Part shown: piece by piece, positions 47,258-58,762 of the stretch
Numbering within the stretch: the first letter of the stretch is position 1
Layout: the number at the start of each line of letters is the position of its first letter
NCBI RefSeq assembly: GCF_000264905.1
Contig: NW_006763141.1
Span: 22,244-86,243 of the forward strand
DNA length: 64,000 bases
Direction of reading: 5' to 3'
From: Stereum hirsutum FP-91666 SS1
Taxonomy: Eukaryota; Basidiomycota; Agaricomycetes; Russulales; Stereaceae
Made by a program: the position numbers and the translations under genes
The notes under the pieces: generated by a model
What the model was told of the DNA's origin: nothing
Seen by the model: only the letters and a program-made list of their open reading frames with translations
Databases searched by the model: none

Positions 47258-49579
47258 CTACCGCTGCAATTGGACATCCGTCGTCCTCCAGAACTCACAC
47301 CTAGAGACCAAGGCATCGTCGACCTCCATAGCCACTGCATCGGGATGGAACAGTATCCTAGGCGTCCCAGTCGCCGTATTGACCGGCTGAGCAAGAATTA
47401 CGTGAGTACTGAACACACACTGGGCAATGAAGGGCATACCTCCCAGGTAGCTTCGTTATTGCTTTCGCCAGTCGCAACGGGCACGCCACCGGTCACGAAC
47501 GAGGTGAAGTATTGTCTCATGGCTGTGAAAAGCGGCAAAGACGGGTTCGAGAAACTGAAGAACGCCGTGAGATCAGACCCATGCACGGTGAACCCCTGAG
47601 CATCAGGGTTGTCATAACTAAGGGCCACATGAGTAAAGCTAAATTGTTGAATTTATAAATAACACGCTTACCGATACTGGTATGCCGTGTTGCTAAAGTT
47701 CGTCACAGCTCCGGTAATCAGCAACGCGGTACATATGTATCTCGCCTCCCCATAGATCGCCGATGTCTGAAGCTCTAAAGAATTGTTGAAGCTCGTTATG
47801 GGGTACTGTTCTTCGATCAAGCTGAACGTTTCTTGTGTGATATTGGGAAATTGTCCGGCGAGGAAGTTGAAAACGGTTTGACTCGTAGCACCCGATACTC
47901 CGACGTTGGCACCCGACGACGTGGGGAGACCTTCGGACCAGTTGTTTCCCTCGTTGGTGTTGGAGCTGAACGATCAGTCAGCTCGTCTTTCTCGATTCGC
48001 CTTTTCATCGTTACAAATGAACGTACCCGATAGAGACAGGAACTTGTGCAAAACGTCCATTTGCGAACGCCTCAGTGGTTCTCTCGGTGAGAAACGTTCC
48101 GTCTATGGACGGAGCGAAGGGGAAGAGGGCAGCTGGACGGGCCTTCAGCGTGACGCTGCTCGCGTTCGCCAAAGCGTTGACATTGGCCGCTCGCAAGCAT
48201 GCAAGAGAATCGGTCACACCGCCACATCCACTGACAAGTATTCACCAAAGACGTTAGGGGAGAGGATTGTCTTCTGGTTGAACGGTTGAACGGTTGAACG
48301 TACGCATTGATAGCGAGCTGCTGGTACAATGTCTCTATAAATCCATCGGTGTACGGAGGAAGGAAAGACAACGAAGCCGAGTCACCAATGGCTCTTGTGA
48401 AAAGTCCCTCGTTGTCCCCTCCAGTAGCAATAAGATGGAACATTATGGCGCCAGCACCGGCGGACTCTCCCCAAATCGTCACATTGCTGATCTCGGGGGA
48501 CACGCAAAGGTGGTCTAGTCAGTATTGGCAGTATATCATGTTGTGTTGACGGACTCACCCGCTGTTTCCCCCAAAGGCGGATATATATGTTTGAACCCAA
48601 CGAAGTGCAGCACGCTAGATTGCGACGATCAACCGCTTTGAACACGTTCCATGCAGTTAATACTTACTTGGTCCAATAATCCGGCGTTCCCATCGCCATT
48701 AGCAAAGACTTCAGGACCACCTAGAAGGATATATGAGCATGTATGAGCTTCAAGGCCATCCAAAATACTTGCCGAGGAAGCCGAACGCGCCCAGTCGATA
48801 CGCGAAAGTGGCAAAGATCATAGGCTCTGCCGAAGTATCGAGTAACAAGTCAGGGAAGAACGATGTTGTATCTCCTGCCTGGAACCCTCCGCCTATGGGT
48901 ACCTTGCGATTCAGTTCTGACTCCCATTTTGGAGAATAGAAACCCAAACATACCGTGAAAGTAGACCAGAACGGGCAGTTGAGAATCGGGTGTTGTACCG
49001 ATGGGGACATATATCTGCTCGGAAATGATACGGCAATTAGAGTGGATCGATAGCAGACGAAGGAAGGCTTACGTTTCCGAAGAGGCAGTCTTCCGACTGA
49101 GTTCCCGTGACACTGGTGGAAGTCGCTTGGATGCAGATGTCCGCAAACTACAATATCACGGCCATATAAATGTGTTGTAACTCCGAACAAATAATGGAAG
49201 GAATTTAAGAAGAGGTCATACATTACTAGCATCAACAGTGCCAAGCTGTGTAGTCGGAGGCGATATGGGAGCTCGGAAACGGTTGTCACCAGTAGGCGCA
49301 TCAGCATAGCGAACACCCTTGAACGAGAGTATACCGCTGGTAGTGTTGCTCGTCCCGATGAAAGTTCCATCTGCAGTAAGCACCGAAAACGTAGCTCTCA
49401 ATAAGTTGGGTGTGTTGTGAAGAAGCGACCGAGAACGCACAGTCCAAGGTAATTGTGGTGTTCAGTGGGTCCGCATTAGATGCCCGCGCCGAGGGCGTAG
49501 AAATGGAGCCTGCTTCTGAGAGGAGACATAGAGCCAAGGTGGTAACAACCACATTCGAGAGTAGACGATGAAATGCCAT
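47258..49579 (-). CDS. Secreted type-B carboxylesterase/lipase
   Basis: Enzymes of this alpha/beta-hydrolase family cleave carboxylic esters and lipids outside the cell. The start at 49579 gives a signal peptide (MAFHRLLSNVVVTTLALCLL, ending EAGS). Exon 1 ends at 49441. Later blocks are DGTFIGTSNTTSGILSFKGVRYADAP, SEDCLFGN, VYFHG-GGFQAGD (oxyanion hole), FATFAYRLGAFGFLG, GNAGLLDQRAALRWV, the nucleophile elbow VTIWGESAGAGAIMFHL, CGGVTDSLACLR, and VHGSDLTAFF with the catalytic His. The C-terminal block RILFHPDAVAMEVDDALVSRCEFWR ends at a TAG at 47258-47260. At least seven short introns separate these; I fixed only the first and last exons. Length is about 550 aa, usual for the family. The substrate is unknown. 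Confidence 0.88.
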
Positions 49580-50221
49580 CTGTACGTTTCAAAGCCGGGT
49601 GACCACAAAACACAAGTGTCGATAGAACGTCCGCCGTCCTCGAAGGGAATGGTCCTGTTGAAACTGACCCGTGGAGGATGGTGGTGGAACCTGTCCTTTT
49701 ATACGACTGAAATAAACGTCATGAGAATTAGGGGACGGATGCCCGATGAGAAATTCTGTCACTCACTCGTCAAGTGATGAAGCTTGAAGTGCACCCCGAA
49801 GTGTCATGCAAACCTCTCCGCTCGTAAATACAAACAAAACGATCAATTAAGGGGTCAAGGCGTTGCGTAAGGGTTCTCAAGTCGCAATGCAGCTGGTGAC
49901 CGCCCCAAGACGTTTCAAGGTTTGTCCCCACTTCCCCGCCACTTTGCGTCACCGCGATCTTCCAGTGCCACCCGCGAGCGCCGCGCCAAATGCCCCTATT
50001 TTTGTTGAGCTGAACTTAAGAGCTTTAAGAGCATACGCGTACGGTAACAGTGAACGATCATCTTCACGTCAGGTGATAACGGTTGGTCAGAGCCTACGTG
50101 TACGGGTTAAATCTGAGGTTCAGTTGAATCTAGGACAGGTCCGACGGCTCGTCCAAGGCGCCCTGCGACGAGATTGTTCCTGCAAGCGATGCAAACGCGA
50201 TGGGGCACAGAGCACGTACCT
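49580..50221. other. Carboxylesterase promoter region
   Basis: This 642-bp stretch ends at the right inverted copy. TTTTATA near 49695 (minus-strand TATAAAA) is a plausible TATA box about 115 bp upstream of the carboxylesterase start. A plus-strand frame from 49863 into the inverted copy has no recognisable content. Confidence 0.4.
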
Positions 50222-51131
50222 CCAGGTGACCTGCAAGCACATGACAACCCAAGAGTTCAAGGCTTGCTCAGCGACGCTCTGCACCACAAATCATAAGCAG
50301 AAATGTGTGATGGACAACGCAGGGAGTTATGATGATATTTCGCCGATCAGGGTGATCCGAGGGCCTGAGGCTCAAACGACTGGTCACTGTAAGGCGTGCC
50401 CGTGCTCTTTTCCCTGGTCACTCTCGTCACATGCCAACAAACGACTCTCGAGGCTCAACAATCGCGTTGTCCGCGGGCGAGTTCACATAGACAGTCGCGT
50501 AGCAACACTAAGATATGGTCTTCAGGCGTGAACTGAACGAAGGTCCATACTAGGGCGAGATTCTTGAGATGGCCCCCTTGGAGTCAGAATACGCATAGTG
50601 GGCACGACTGGTGAAAGCACGACTGATTAAATGCTCAACATCGAAGGATTTGAGGAAAGTAAAACATACGATGCCTTTATTGGTTGTGTGTCGGAGGAAT
50701 ATACAAATGTATGGTAAACGCTACCTAGGTTTAAACCGCTTGGTTTTCTTGACCAAGTTCTGCAACGCCGCTACGCCCGGTCGAGTCGCCCGCTCCTTAC
50801 TTCGCAGTACTAGATCGTGCAGCGGGTGCGGTGATGCCTTGAGGTCTGAGGTTGCTGACGTGGTTGGTCTCGGCGTTTCTGAGAATTTCCTCGGTTTAGG
50901 GTCGAAGGGATCTGCAAATCCTGGCACCGGTGACTGTGACTGTATCTTCTGCGACATGAGAGTGGAAGGTGATTCACCAGGTGGTGAAGAATCCGACCCT
51001 GGCAAAAACCACCCTCGCCTTGCGAAAGGAGCCTTGTCACTGTCCGGTGGCTTGCTATACCAATGCCTCTTCGCGATTATAAAAGCTCTGCGCGTCATAA
51101 GCCACTCGCGTGCACGGTCCCTCTCTTTCCG
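50222..51131 (-). repeat. Right copy of the inverted duplication
   Basis: About 910 bp is inverted relative to 39337-40226. It covers the last 137 codons or so of the RNase III-like gene plus about 500 bp of its 3' flank. The two copies enclose about 10 kb. Confidence 0.85.
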
Positions 51132-52690
51132 GGATACATCCAGTCCGGCAATATCCAACGTGGTGAACGCCTGGAGCGCACTGGAATACACGAGCAACTC
51201 GCCTTTGGACATCGGGCGGACGAAGGGGAAGCTGCGTTCGCCCACGAAAGATGTCTGGTGCCGATACGAACGGTTGACTATCGTTCTAGTGGTATAAGCG
51301 AGTTCGACCCAGGGCATATAGAGCGCTTTCATCCACTCTATAGTCTTCTCCAGACCTAGGGTGGCCACAAAGTATGTGAATATTGGGATCATCAGCTCAC
51401 CTATGTCATGAAAGTGGACGAGTTTGGTAGCTAAGTCTACGCACCGAAGCAATGATAAACAAAACCGAATAAAGCCCTTAGGCATTCACTCCTGAGTCCA
51501 TCTGTAGATGCAGCGTAGTCATGGATTTCATAGGCCTCGCTCAAGAAAGATGTGACATCGACCGAGGTCAAATAGCACGAGAATGCCTGGTAAGCGGGAT
51601 GATATCGGGCTGATCAGCAATTGGAATGAATAGCGATTCAGACTGATGTATTCACATTCATTATGTTTGATCCCTGGAACTTGGATGGATCAGTTCCAGT
51701 AGCAGTGAAAGCTAATTCCCCGGCCACGGCATGTTGGAGAGCGTAGCCGAGAGAAGCAAAGCGCCTATTCAGGCCACTTGTCTTCAGTGCAAGCAATCTT
51801 TCGTCAGAAGATGAGGCGAACAATGGTGGCGGAGGGGGGTAACCGGGAGGAAATTCCAGCACTCGATCAAGAGGAAAACGTGTATGGCGAACGTGTACAC
51901 GGGTGGGACGAGTATCATCGCAGTGGCGTGGGCGAAAGAAATGATCCACGAAGCGGTCATAGGGGGGCTTGATAAGAGATGCCGATGAGTCCTTAGGAAC
52001 ATTGTGCAGGCAGGAGTGGAAGTAGTCGTTGCTACGGTCCAACCATGGATCAAAAAGTAAGGCGAGCCATCGTGAAAGAACCTGGTAGCCTGGATGCATC
52101 TATAAGAAAGTTCATGCCAATACCAGATTTAATCCAACACACTCACCGAAGCATCTATACACAGCGGAAATGAAAGCCTCGAATACGTCTTCCAGCATGT
52201 CACTCGGAGGTGGCCCCTCAATCTCAACATCTTGAGTTCCTACAACCTTCAAATACCGACCATGGATGTCTAGTTCCAAGAGCTTTGCCATGATAGATAG
52301 ATGGCGGCCGGCCACGAGCGGAGTAACGGTCGCCTACGCAGAAGTCGCGAGTAAGATCGTGGCAGAACCCAAAAAATGAATGGCACTTACCCATATCTCC
52401 GCCGATTCTGCCCGAGGAAATCTCTCCAGTGCCCGCCCAAGGAGGAAACAGCGCAGGATCCTATCTCCATCAAACTCGAGTAACCGGCAGTTCGGTTCAT
52501 TTCCATGAAGCCAGTAGGTATGTTTTGGCCTCGAAGTGAGCGCAGAGCAAAGGATCCAGATGTGGTGTGGTGCGGAGAATATAGGGGGACGAGGAGGATA
52601 GTCGGGTGGTAGAGAGCGTCGTACATCGGGGTCGAGCTCACCCTGTTCATTCCAGCAGCTGTAACGAGGGAGTAGTATTTGACGTCCATG
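50721..52690 (-). CDS. RNase III-like protein with two related domains
   Basis: The first domain shows the RNase III signature in diverged form: CRLLEFDGDRILRCFLLGRALERFP (compare LEFLGDAVL), then VAGRHLSIMAKLLELDIH and PPSDMLEDVFEAFISAVYRCFG-YQVLSRWLALLFDPW. A second, weaker copy of the last helix pair follows: STDGLRSECLRALFGFVYHCFG-ELMIPIFTYFVATLG. Both copies have a phase-1 intron at the same Gly. The C-terminal tail is disordered and basic (LVKKTKRFKPR). Assigned joins are W/ATVTP (about 52390/52333), F-G/YQ (about 52155/52100), MN/AFSCY and F-G/ELM. The first exon and start are unresolved; an ATG at 52689 is one candidate. Mitochondrial ribosomal or Dicer-type RNase III relatives are possible; no dsRNA-binding or helicase domain is seen. 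Acidic residues of the first signature are kept, those of the second domain largely not. Confidence 0.65.
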
Positions 52691-53108
52691 GCTGTCCCTT
52701 AAGAAGGCGCCTGAGCTGGCGCCTTGCGAGTCTACAAGGAGGACATCAGTTGGTCTATCCAGGAGGGCCTGTCAAAAACTACGCACATGTATTGAACGTC
52801 CATTCCCTATCTGGCGGAGTCATTCGCGTTGATTCACCAGTTGCCCAAGGCGTCTTTAAATCACGGTGAGGTTCAATCTCGGCCGCATGCAGGAAAGTCA
52901 ATGACAAGCGAGAAGAAGTGAATCTCGAACGTTGAGTGGATTATGGGAACATTGAGGATCTGCTGCTACGCGAGTTCGGTTGTGACCGAGATTAGATTAG
53001 ATCCTGAAGGTTGCAACTTTCCACTACCGCCTACGTAAGTAGTACCTACTAATAACAAGTTACATGGCAGGAATGAGTAGTAGCTGAGCTTGTTCCACGA
53101 CGTGCTAG

Positions 53109-54873
53109 TCAATATCCAAACCTGAATTCCGGATGGCCGTCCCCCATGTTACCCACATCCTTCTCGTCATACCTATAATCTCTTCCGCCCTCCTCCCTAA
53201 TATTATTCTCCTTCCTCAGCCCGAAGAAGAACACGGTACATGCAGAACCACAGAGCAATAACATGGCGAGAGAAACTCCGTAACCTAGAGGGTACCTCGG
53301 AGCTTGAGAGGCAAGGAAGATGTTGGAAGCGATGATGCCACCGAGATTGCCTATGCCAACCTGGAATCCGGAAGCGATGGCCCGCTTGTAGTGGCCACTA
53401 ACATTCTAGCATCCCTCTTGAGCAAATGAAAGATTCGCAACGAATGAGGGACATACGTTGCTCAGCCAGGCTATCGTCACACCCTGGGTCATGTAACATC
53501 CTACCTAGCGTCCGAAGCAACGTCTCAGCAACCATATCCCAATATTCATTCCGACAAAATATACGCACCGTGACGAAGAAACAAGCCATATACCTCACAC
53601 TACCGCTTACACTCTCCTGGCACAATAATATCACATATCCGGTCGAAGCCACCGCCACGCCGGCCATGCAAAACCCATATCGATGCTTCACCTTATCCGT
53701 GGCCCACGCAATCATTAAACTAACCGCCGCCGCCACCATAAATATCGGGATGCTCTTCACCTGAGCCTCCGCACTAGTGGTACCTGGTTTCAGCTCGAGA
53801 ACGATGGTGGGAATGAAGAAGGAGGTCGCGTAGCCAGTATTGACGACGCCGAAGTACATGAGCATACCGACGTAGATCTTCCAGTCTGAAAAGATACGGG
53901 TGAGCGCAAGGCGGTCGAGGCGGGACATCTGGAGGTGCGAAGGAGTTTCGTTGGCGAGACGAGTCTTCAGGAGAAGACGTTCGGAAGGAGAGAGGAACGT
54001 GGCGTTTTCGGGCCAGCCAACGATAAAGAATTTGGCGAAGATGGAGACAATGGCTGTAAGAAGGCCTTCCAAAATGAATATCCAGCGCCACCTGAGTTTT
54101 CAGCGTGAGCAAGCGTATTGTCTGTACTCAGGCTCTGACAAAACACTTACCCACTATATCCACCCACCCCGTCCATATGTTCCAGCGCGAACGCGAACAG
54201 CCCCCCAAACGCGCCCGCCAATATCCCCGACACATAAAATATGCTTAATCTCCTCTGGAATTCGTAACGCTTGTAGTACATCGAAATGAGATATACGCAT
54301 CCTGGTAGAAGTCCTGCCTCGAAGAATCCAAGAAGGAAACGCATGGCGACGAGGCCCTGGAAGGAGCGAACGAGACCTTGACCTATGGTTGTGATGCCAC
54401 ATAGAAACATGATGACACTGAGGAAGGTAGAAGGGTGAAGTCTACGGAGTATAATATTGTTCGTAACTTCGAAGATGATATAGCTGGATATGAGTGAATA
54501 TTAGTCGGTACTGGTATAGCACTGATGTTTGGAACGCGGCGTACGGGATGAAGAAGATAAAAAGCGCAATATTGTATTGATGCTTCTCCAGGTTCAACTC
54601 TGCAGACAAGCCTTGTATGTTCGCATTTCCGATATTCACTCGATCGAGGAAGGCGAGAAGAAACAATACGAATAGCGGGGGAACAACATGGCAGTCGAGC
54701 TTCCAGAGTAGTTTGCGTTCTGTCTCGAGGTCAACGATGGGTGCCGATGTCAAAGATTCGGGCACTGCTCCAGAGGCGGATAACTCTTTCTCCACATCCT
54801 GGTCGAGACCAGAGATGGCAATTTTTTCCGAAAAGGGAAGCGGAGCGGGTACGAGCGTATCGCTTGCTGGCAT
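53109..54873 (-). CDS. MFS transporter, Dal5/anion-cation symporter type (copy A)
   Basis: The protein would move an organic anion, vitamin or similar small molecule across the plasma membrane. Exons are 54873-54545, 54483-54151, 54091-53569, 53504-53457 and 53405-53109, giving 509 aa. After a hydrophilic N-terminus of about 75 residues come LDCHVVPPLFVLFLLAFLDRVNIGNANI (the typical first helix of the allantoate-permease family), QGLVAMRFLLGFFEAGLLPG, MYYKRYEFQRRLSIFY, GWRWIFILEGLLT, IYVGMLMYFGVVNTGYATSFF, IAWATDKVKHRYGF and VSGHYKRAIASGFQVGIGNLGGI. About twelve helices are expected. It is divergent from, and closely related to, the gene at 56108. Substrate cannot be told from sequence; allantoate, nicotinate, pantothenate and biotin permeases are relatives. 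Confidence 0.9.
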
Positions 54874-56107
54874 TTTGGATGGTGCTTGCTGACCGTGATG
54901 GGCGTCAATAAACGAACGAAGAGAGACAAGAGCACAACCAGAGATGCAAGTCAACAAAGCTTTTATAGCCCCTACGGTAGCAGTTTAAGTGCGCCTGACC
55001 ATGATTGCAAGAATAGGTTGCTGTCACTGTGGGCTGGGCCTTTCAGTCAAAGGGTCAGACTAGCCGTCATGGGAGGATTTTGCCAAGGAGTATCACCAAA
55101 ACTAAGAGAAAAGGCCACCCTTTTCGGGCCCAAGATACCAGTAACATGCTGTAGACAAACAAAGTCGATAGTGGGTAGAATTGTCACAGTTCGGTCATGG
55201 AGGGGGAGAGCTGCGAGCCTCAGACTTGGCCAGAACCGAGGCTGTGGCGAGAAAATTGAACTCCGTCGGCCATTTGCCGGATTTGACTGAACTATCTTTC
55301 TGCTGCTCGCCACGACGACCTTAGCTTCACACAGGGCCTGACGGATTCGAGTTCTTCTACTATATCCACATTATGTCCTGCTCACCTAGGGAATGACGCG
55401 AGGTCACTATCTGACACGTTCCCACCATCTTTTGCCGACCATATGGGCACCCTACTATGTCGTGACGCCGACGCCTTCGATAGACGAGGTTGGCCTCACT
55501 AGCGAGTTTGGAGTCCGTTTTTGACCTTGCTAGGCCCCTTGTGGCTGGAATTAACCCAACACCACTTGTGATCCTTCGATAAATGTTCCGAATCGGCCTG
55601 GTTCAATAAGCAAACTCGTTCTATAGTTTCTCTTTGATGTTTCATCAAAGCGGCGAGGGTCTTCCAAGCGCTCCCACGTTCGACCAATCAACCAACCCAG
55701 GGACTCGGATCCTTTAACATACTCTTTCGATTGTCACATGTGGTCAAATCTTCGTGCTCGTCAACCGCATTCGAGAGATCGTGGACCCTTGCAGAAGCCT
55801 CTGACCTGCTTATCACGTTTCTCTGTCATTCGTGGTTCGATATCACCCGTCAGTATACAGTCGATCCCGGCGCAAGAAACATCATCTCATGACTTCTTTC
55901 TCTCGCGGTGGGCTGCTTCTAAAGCTCGTCCTTTCCCACCTTTCCACTCCATACGGGTACAAGCTTGAAGAAATTCACAGGCTCTGAATCTCTCGTCCGG
56001 GCTAGCGTCAGGCTGTATATCAACTGATGGTCTTGGTCTTGCTCAAGATTTTATCACCAGCCCTCTCTTCCTAGGACCTCGTCACTGCGATCCCATTTCT
56101 CCCCAAC
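54874..56107. promoter_or_regulatory. Shared divergent intergenic region of the transporter pair
   Basis: This 1234-bp stretch separates the two start codons. No ORF with coding character is present. I see no TATA box close to either start, although GCTTTTATAGC (54958-54968) could place a minus-strand TATA element about 90 bp upstream of copy A. The region may hold regulatory sites shared by both genes; no inverted similarity between its halves was evident by eye. Confidence 0.45.
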
Positions 56108-57897
56108 ATGCCTGTGAATGATCCTCCTGCTCCCACAGCGCTATCTACCAACATCGAAAAAGCTCTTCCTGATGATTTGGAGAAAGTCCCGCACATCCTC
56201 GAAGAGCCAGCCCGCACAGAATCTGCCACTTCCGATACTAGCGTCGACATCGAGGCCGAACGCAAGCTTCTCCGGAAGATCGACTATCACGTCGTCCCTC
56301 CGTTGGCTGTCCTCTTCCTCCTCGCATTCCTTGACAGAATAAACATCGGCAACGCGAACATCCAAGGCTTGTCGACGGAACTTCATCTAGAGAAGCACCA
56401 ATACAACATCGCGCTTTTCGTATTCTTCATCTCGTAAGTCTCGCATACCCCTATTCCTCAATGCATAACCCAGAGCTCATATATCTGCACTAACACCGGA
56501 TTAAGATACATCATCTTCGAAGTCCCCAGCAACATCATGCTCCGCAAAGTCCGTCCCTCAACCTGGATCTGCTCCCTAATGTTCGTCTGGGGCATCGTCA
56601 GCATAGGCCAAGGCCTCACCCATTCTTACCAAGGTCTAGTCGCCATGCGTTTCCTGCTCGGAATATTTGAAGCAGGCCTATTACCTGGAGGCGCCTACCT
56701 AATATCCATGTATTACAAGCGGTACGAGTTGCAGTGGCGGATAAGCTGTTTCTATCTCGCTGCGATCCTAGCGGGCGCGTTCGGTGGATTGTTTGCGTTC
56801 GCACTGGGCCACATGGACGGAATCGGAGGGTACAGCGGGTAAGTTCATGTATACAACCCATCGTATAACGGAGAAAGTCTAATGGGATTGATTGTGGTCA
56901 GGTGGCGCTGGATCTTCATCATCGAAGGCCTACTCACCATCCTCGTCTCCCTCATCTTCAAATTCCTCATAGTCGACTGGCCCGAACGCGCAACCTTCCT
57001 CTCCCCCTCAGAGCGACACCTCCTCCTCACCCGCCTCACCCACGAAACCCCTCCCCATTTCGAGATGTCCCGCCTTGACCGTCTCGCCCTCGTTCGCATC
57101 TTCTCAGACTGGAAGATCTACATCGGCACGCTCATGTACCTCGGCGTCGTCGACACGGGCTACTCCACCTCTTTTTTCATCCCCACTATCGTTCTCGAAC
57201 TGGAGCCCGGGACCACGAGCGCGCAGGCCCAGGTGAAAAGCATCCCGATATATATAGCTGCGGCGGTGGGCAGTTTGGTGGTGGCATGGGCTACCGATAG
57301 GGTGAAGCATCGGTATGGGTTTTGTATGGCGGGGTTGGTGGTGGCGTCGATTGGGTATGTGATTCTATTGTGCCAGGAGAGCGTGAGTGCGAAGGTGAGG
57401 TATATGGCTTGTTTCTTTATTACGGTGCGTACCTGCAATCCAAACACTCGCTTGCTGGCGGGATCTTTCGAAATTAAAGCAGACGCTACACAGGTTGGAG
57501 GTTACATGACGCAAGGCATAACGATCGCCTGGCTAAGCAACGTGCGTACACGATAATCCTTCATTCAAGTTATGCACGCTCTAACACCCTCCATCCCCAG
57601 AATGTCAGCGGTCACTACAAACGCTCCATCGCCCCCGCCTTTCAAATCGGTGTAGGCAACCTCGGCGGCATAGTCGCCTCCAACATCTTCATATCCTCGC
57701 AAGCACCCACGTACCCCCTGGGCTACGGCGTCTCCCTCGGCATGATCTGGCTGTGCGGTATCGCGTGCACGATATTTTATTTTGGGCTGAGGAGAGAAAA
57801 TAGGATTAGAGATCGCGGTGGGAGAGATTATAGGTATGGGCAGAAGGATTTGGATAATATGGGGGATGGCCATCCGGAGTTTAGATTTGCGTATTGA
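56108..57897 (+). CDS. MFS transporter, Dal5/anion-cation symporter type (copy B)
   Basis: Five exons (56108-56433, 56506-56838, 56902-57424, 57494-57541, 57601-57897) give 508 aa. The protein parallels copy A over its whole length: IDYHVVPPLAVLFLLAFLDRINIGNANI, QGLVAMRFLLGIFEAGLLPG, MYYKRYELQWRISCFY, GWRWIFIIEGLLT, WATDRVKHRYGFCMAG, YMTQGITIAWLSN, VSGHYKRSIAPAFQIGVGNLGGI and the shared tail MGDGHPEFRF-Y. Exons 2-5 match copy A in length exactly (333, 523, 48 and 297 nt). Only the cytoplasmic N-terminus has diverged beyond alignment. No stop or frameshift was found. It is likely a paralogue with an altered substrate or expression rather than a decayed copy. Confidence 0.9.
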
Positions 57898-58762
57898 GAC
57901 GTTGGAATGGTGGAAATAATGTAAACAGCATAGAGCAACAAAAGGGCGTGATTCTCGCCAAGGAAGGACCACCGACAGGTGACCAACGTACATACTGAGA
58001 AAGTGCTCTAGGTGCGGTATCCGATCCACGGTGGTAGGTGAGCAAGACGAGACTACCTGAACATGGTGAGTATCGGCTTCAACTTCAATCATGATGCACA
58101 TGTACATTTCGAGACCAGTTCGCGCCCGTGTGACCATTAGTAGGAATTGTATTCACTGTTCTATTTTCCCGGGCTGTGACCAAAGGGAAAGATATAAGAG
58201 AGAAAATAGATCTCAGGCCAGTATACCTCCCTGCAGAGCGACATCGCCAAAGACCAGAGGAGACTGCGGCGAATATAGGGATCTTAGCTCAGTGAGCGCG
58301 AATCAATTGCAAGCCGCCGAGCGAGAAGAATGATCCTTTCATCGGAAGTCGATTGATGGTATCGATTCGATCGACCAAAGCAGGAGCCGCGAATCCGAAG
58401 GGATATGTCTCGCACGACTTGCCATGTTAGACCCGCCTTTGTAAGTTCATCTCGAGAACAAGGAAGAAACGGAAGAGGAACTTAATGGCGTCACGATCCC
58501 GAGGCGTGGGAAGAGAGTGCCAAGCGGGGAATTTGGTGAAGCGACGCGTCGAGCCGAAATTGATCTCGGAGGCACTGGATCTCATTGACCGCGATACAGC
58601 CTTTGGATCTCAACTGCTTCTTGTCTTACGCCTCCACTCGCTCTTTCGACGCACACCGCCACTTTCCATCCCTCGAGGCCGGCCAATTCACGTACATATA
58701 TTCATACATCCACCGCGGCCCATCTGCTTCTCAACTCTCGCTTAGCTTGACTCTGAACCGGA
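57898..58762. other. Intergenic interval, NST1 promoter side
   Basis: This 865-bp stretch has no supported gene. A short palindromic ATCGATTCGAT motif lies near 58360. Confidence 0.4.

Noticed and set aside
49863..50531. Plus-strand frame of 222 codons
   Set aside because: It runs into the right inverted copy on the non-coding strand and the left copy does not preserve it.
53109..57897. Biosynthetic cluster around the transporter pair
   Set aside because: Neighbours are an RNase III-like gene and NST1; there are no synthase, P450 or regulator genes nearby.
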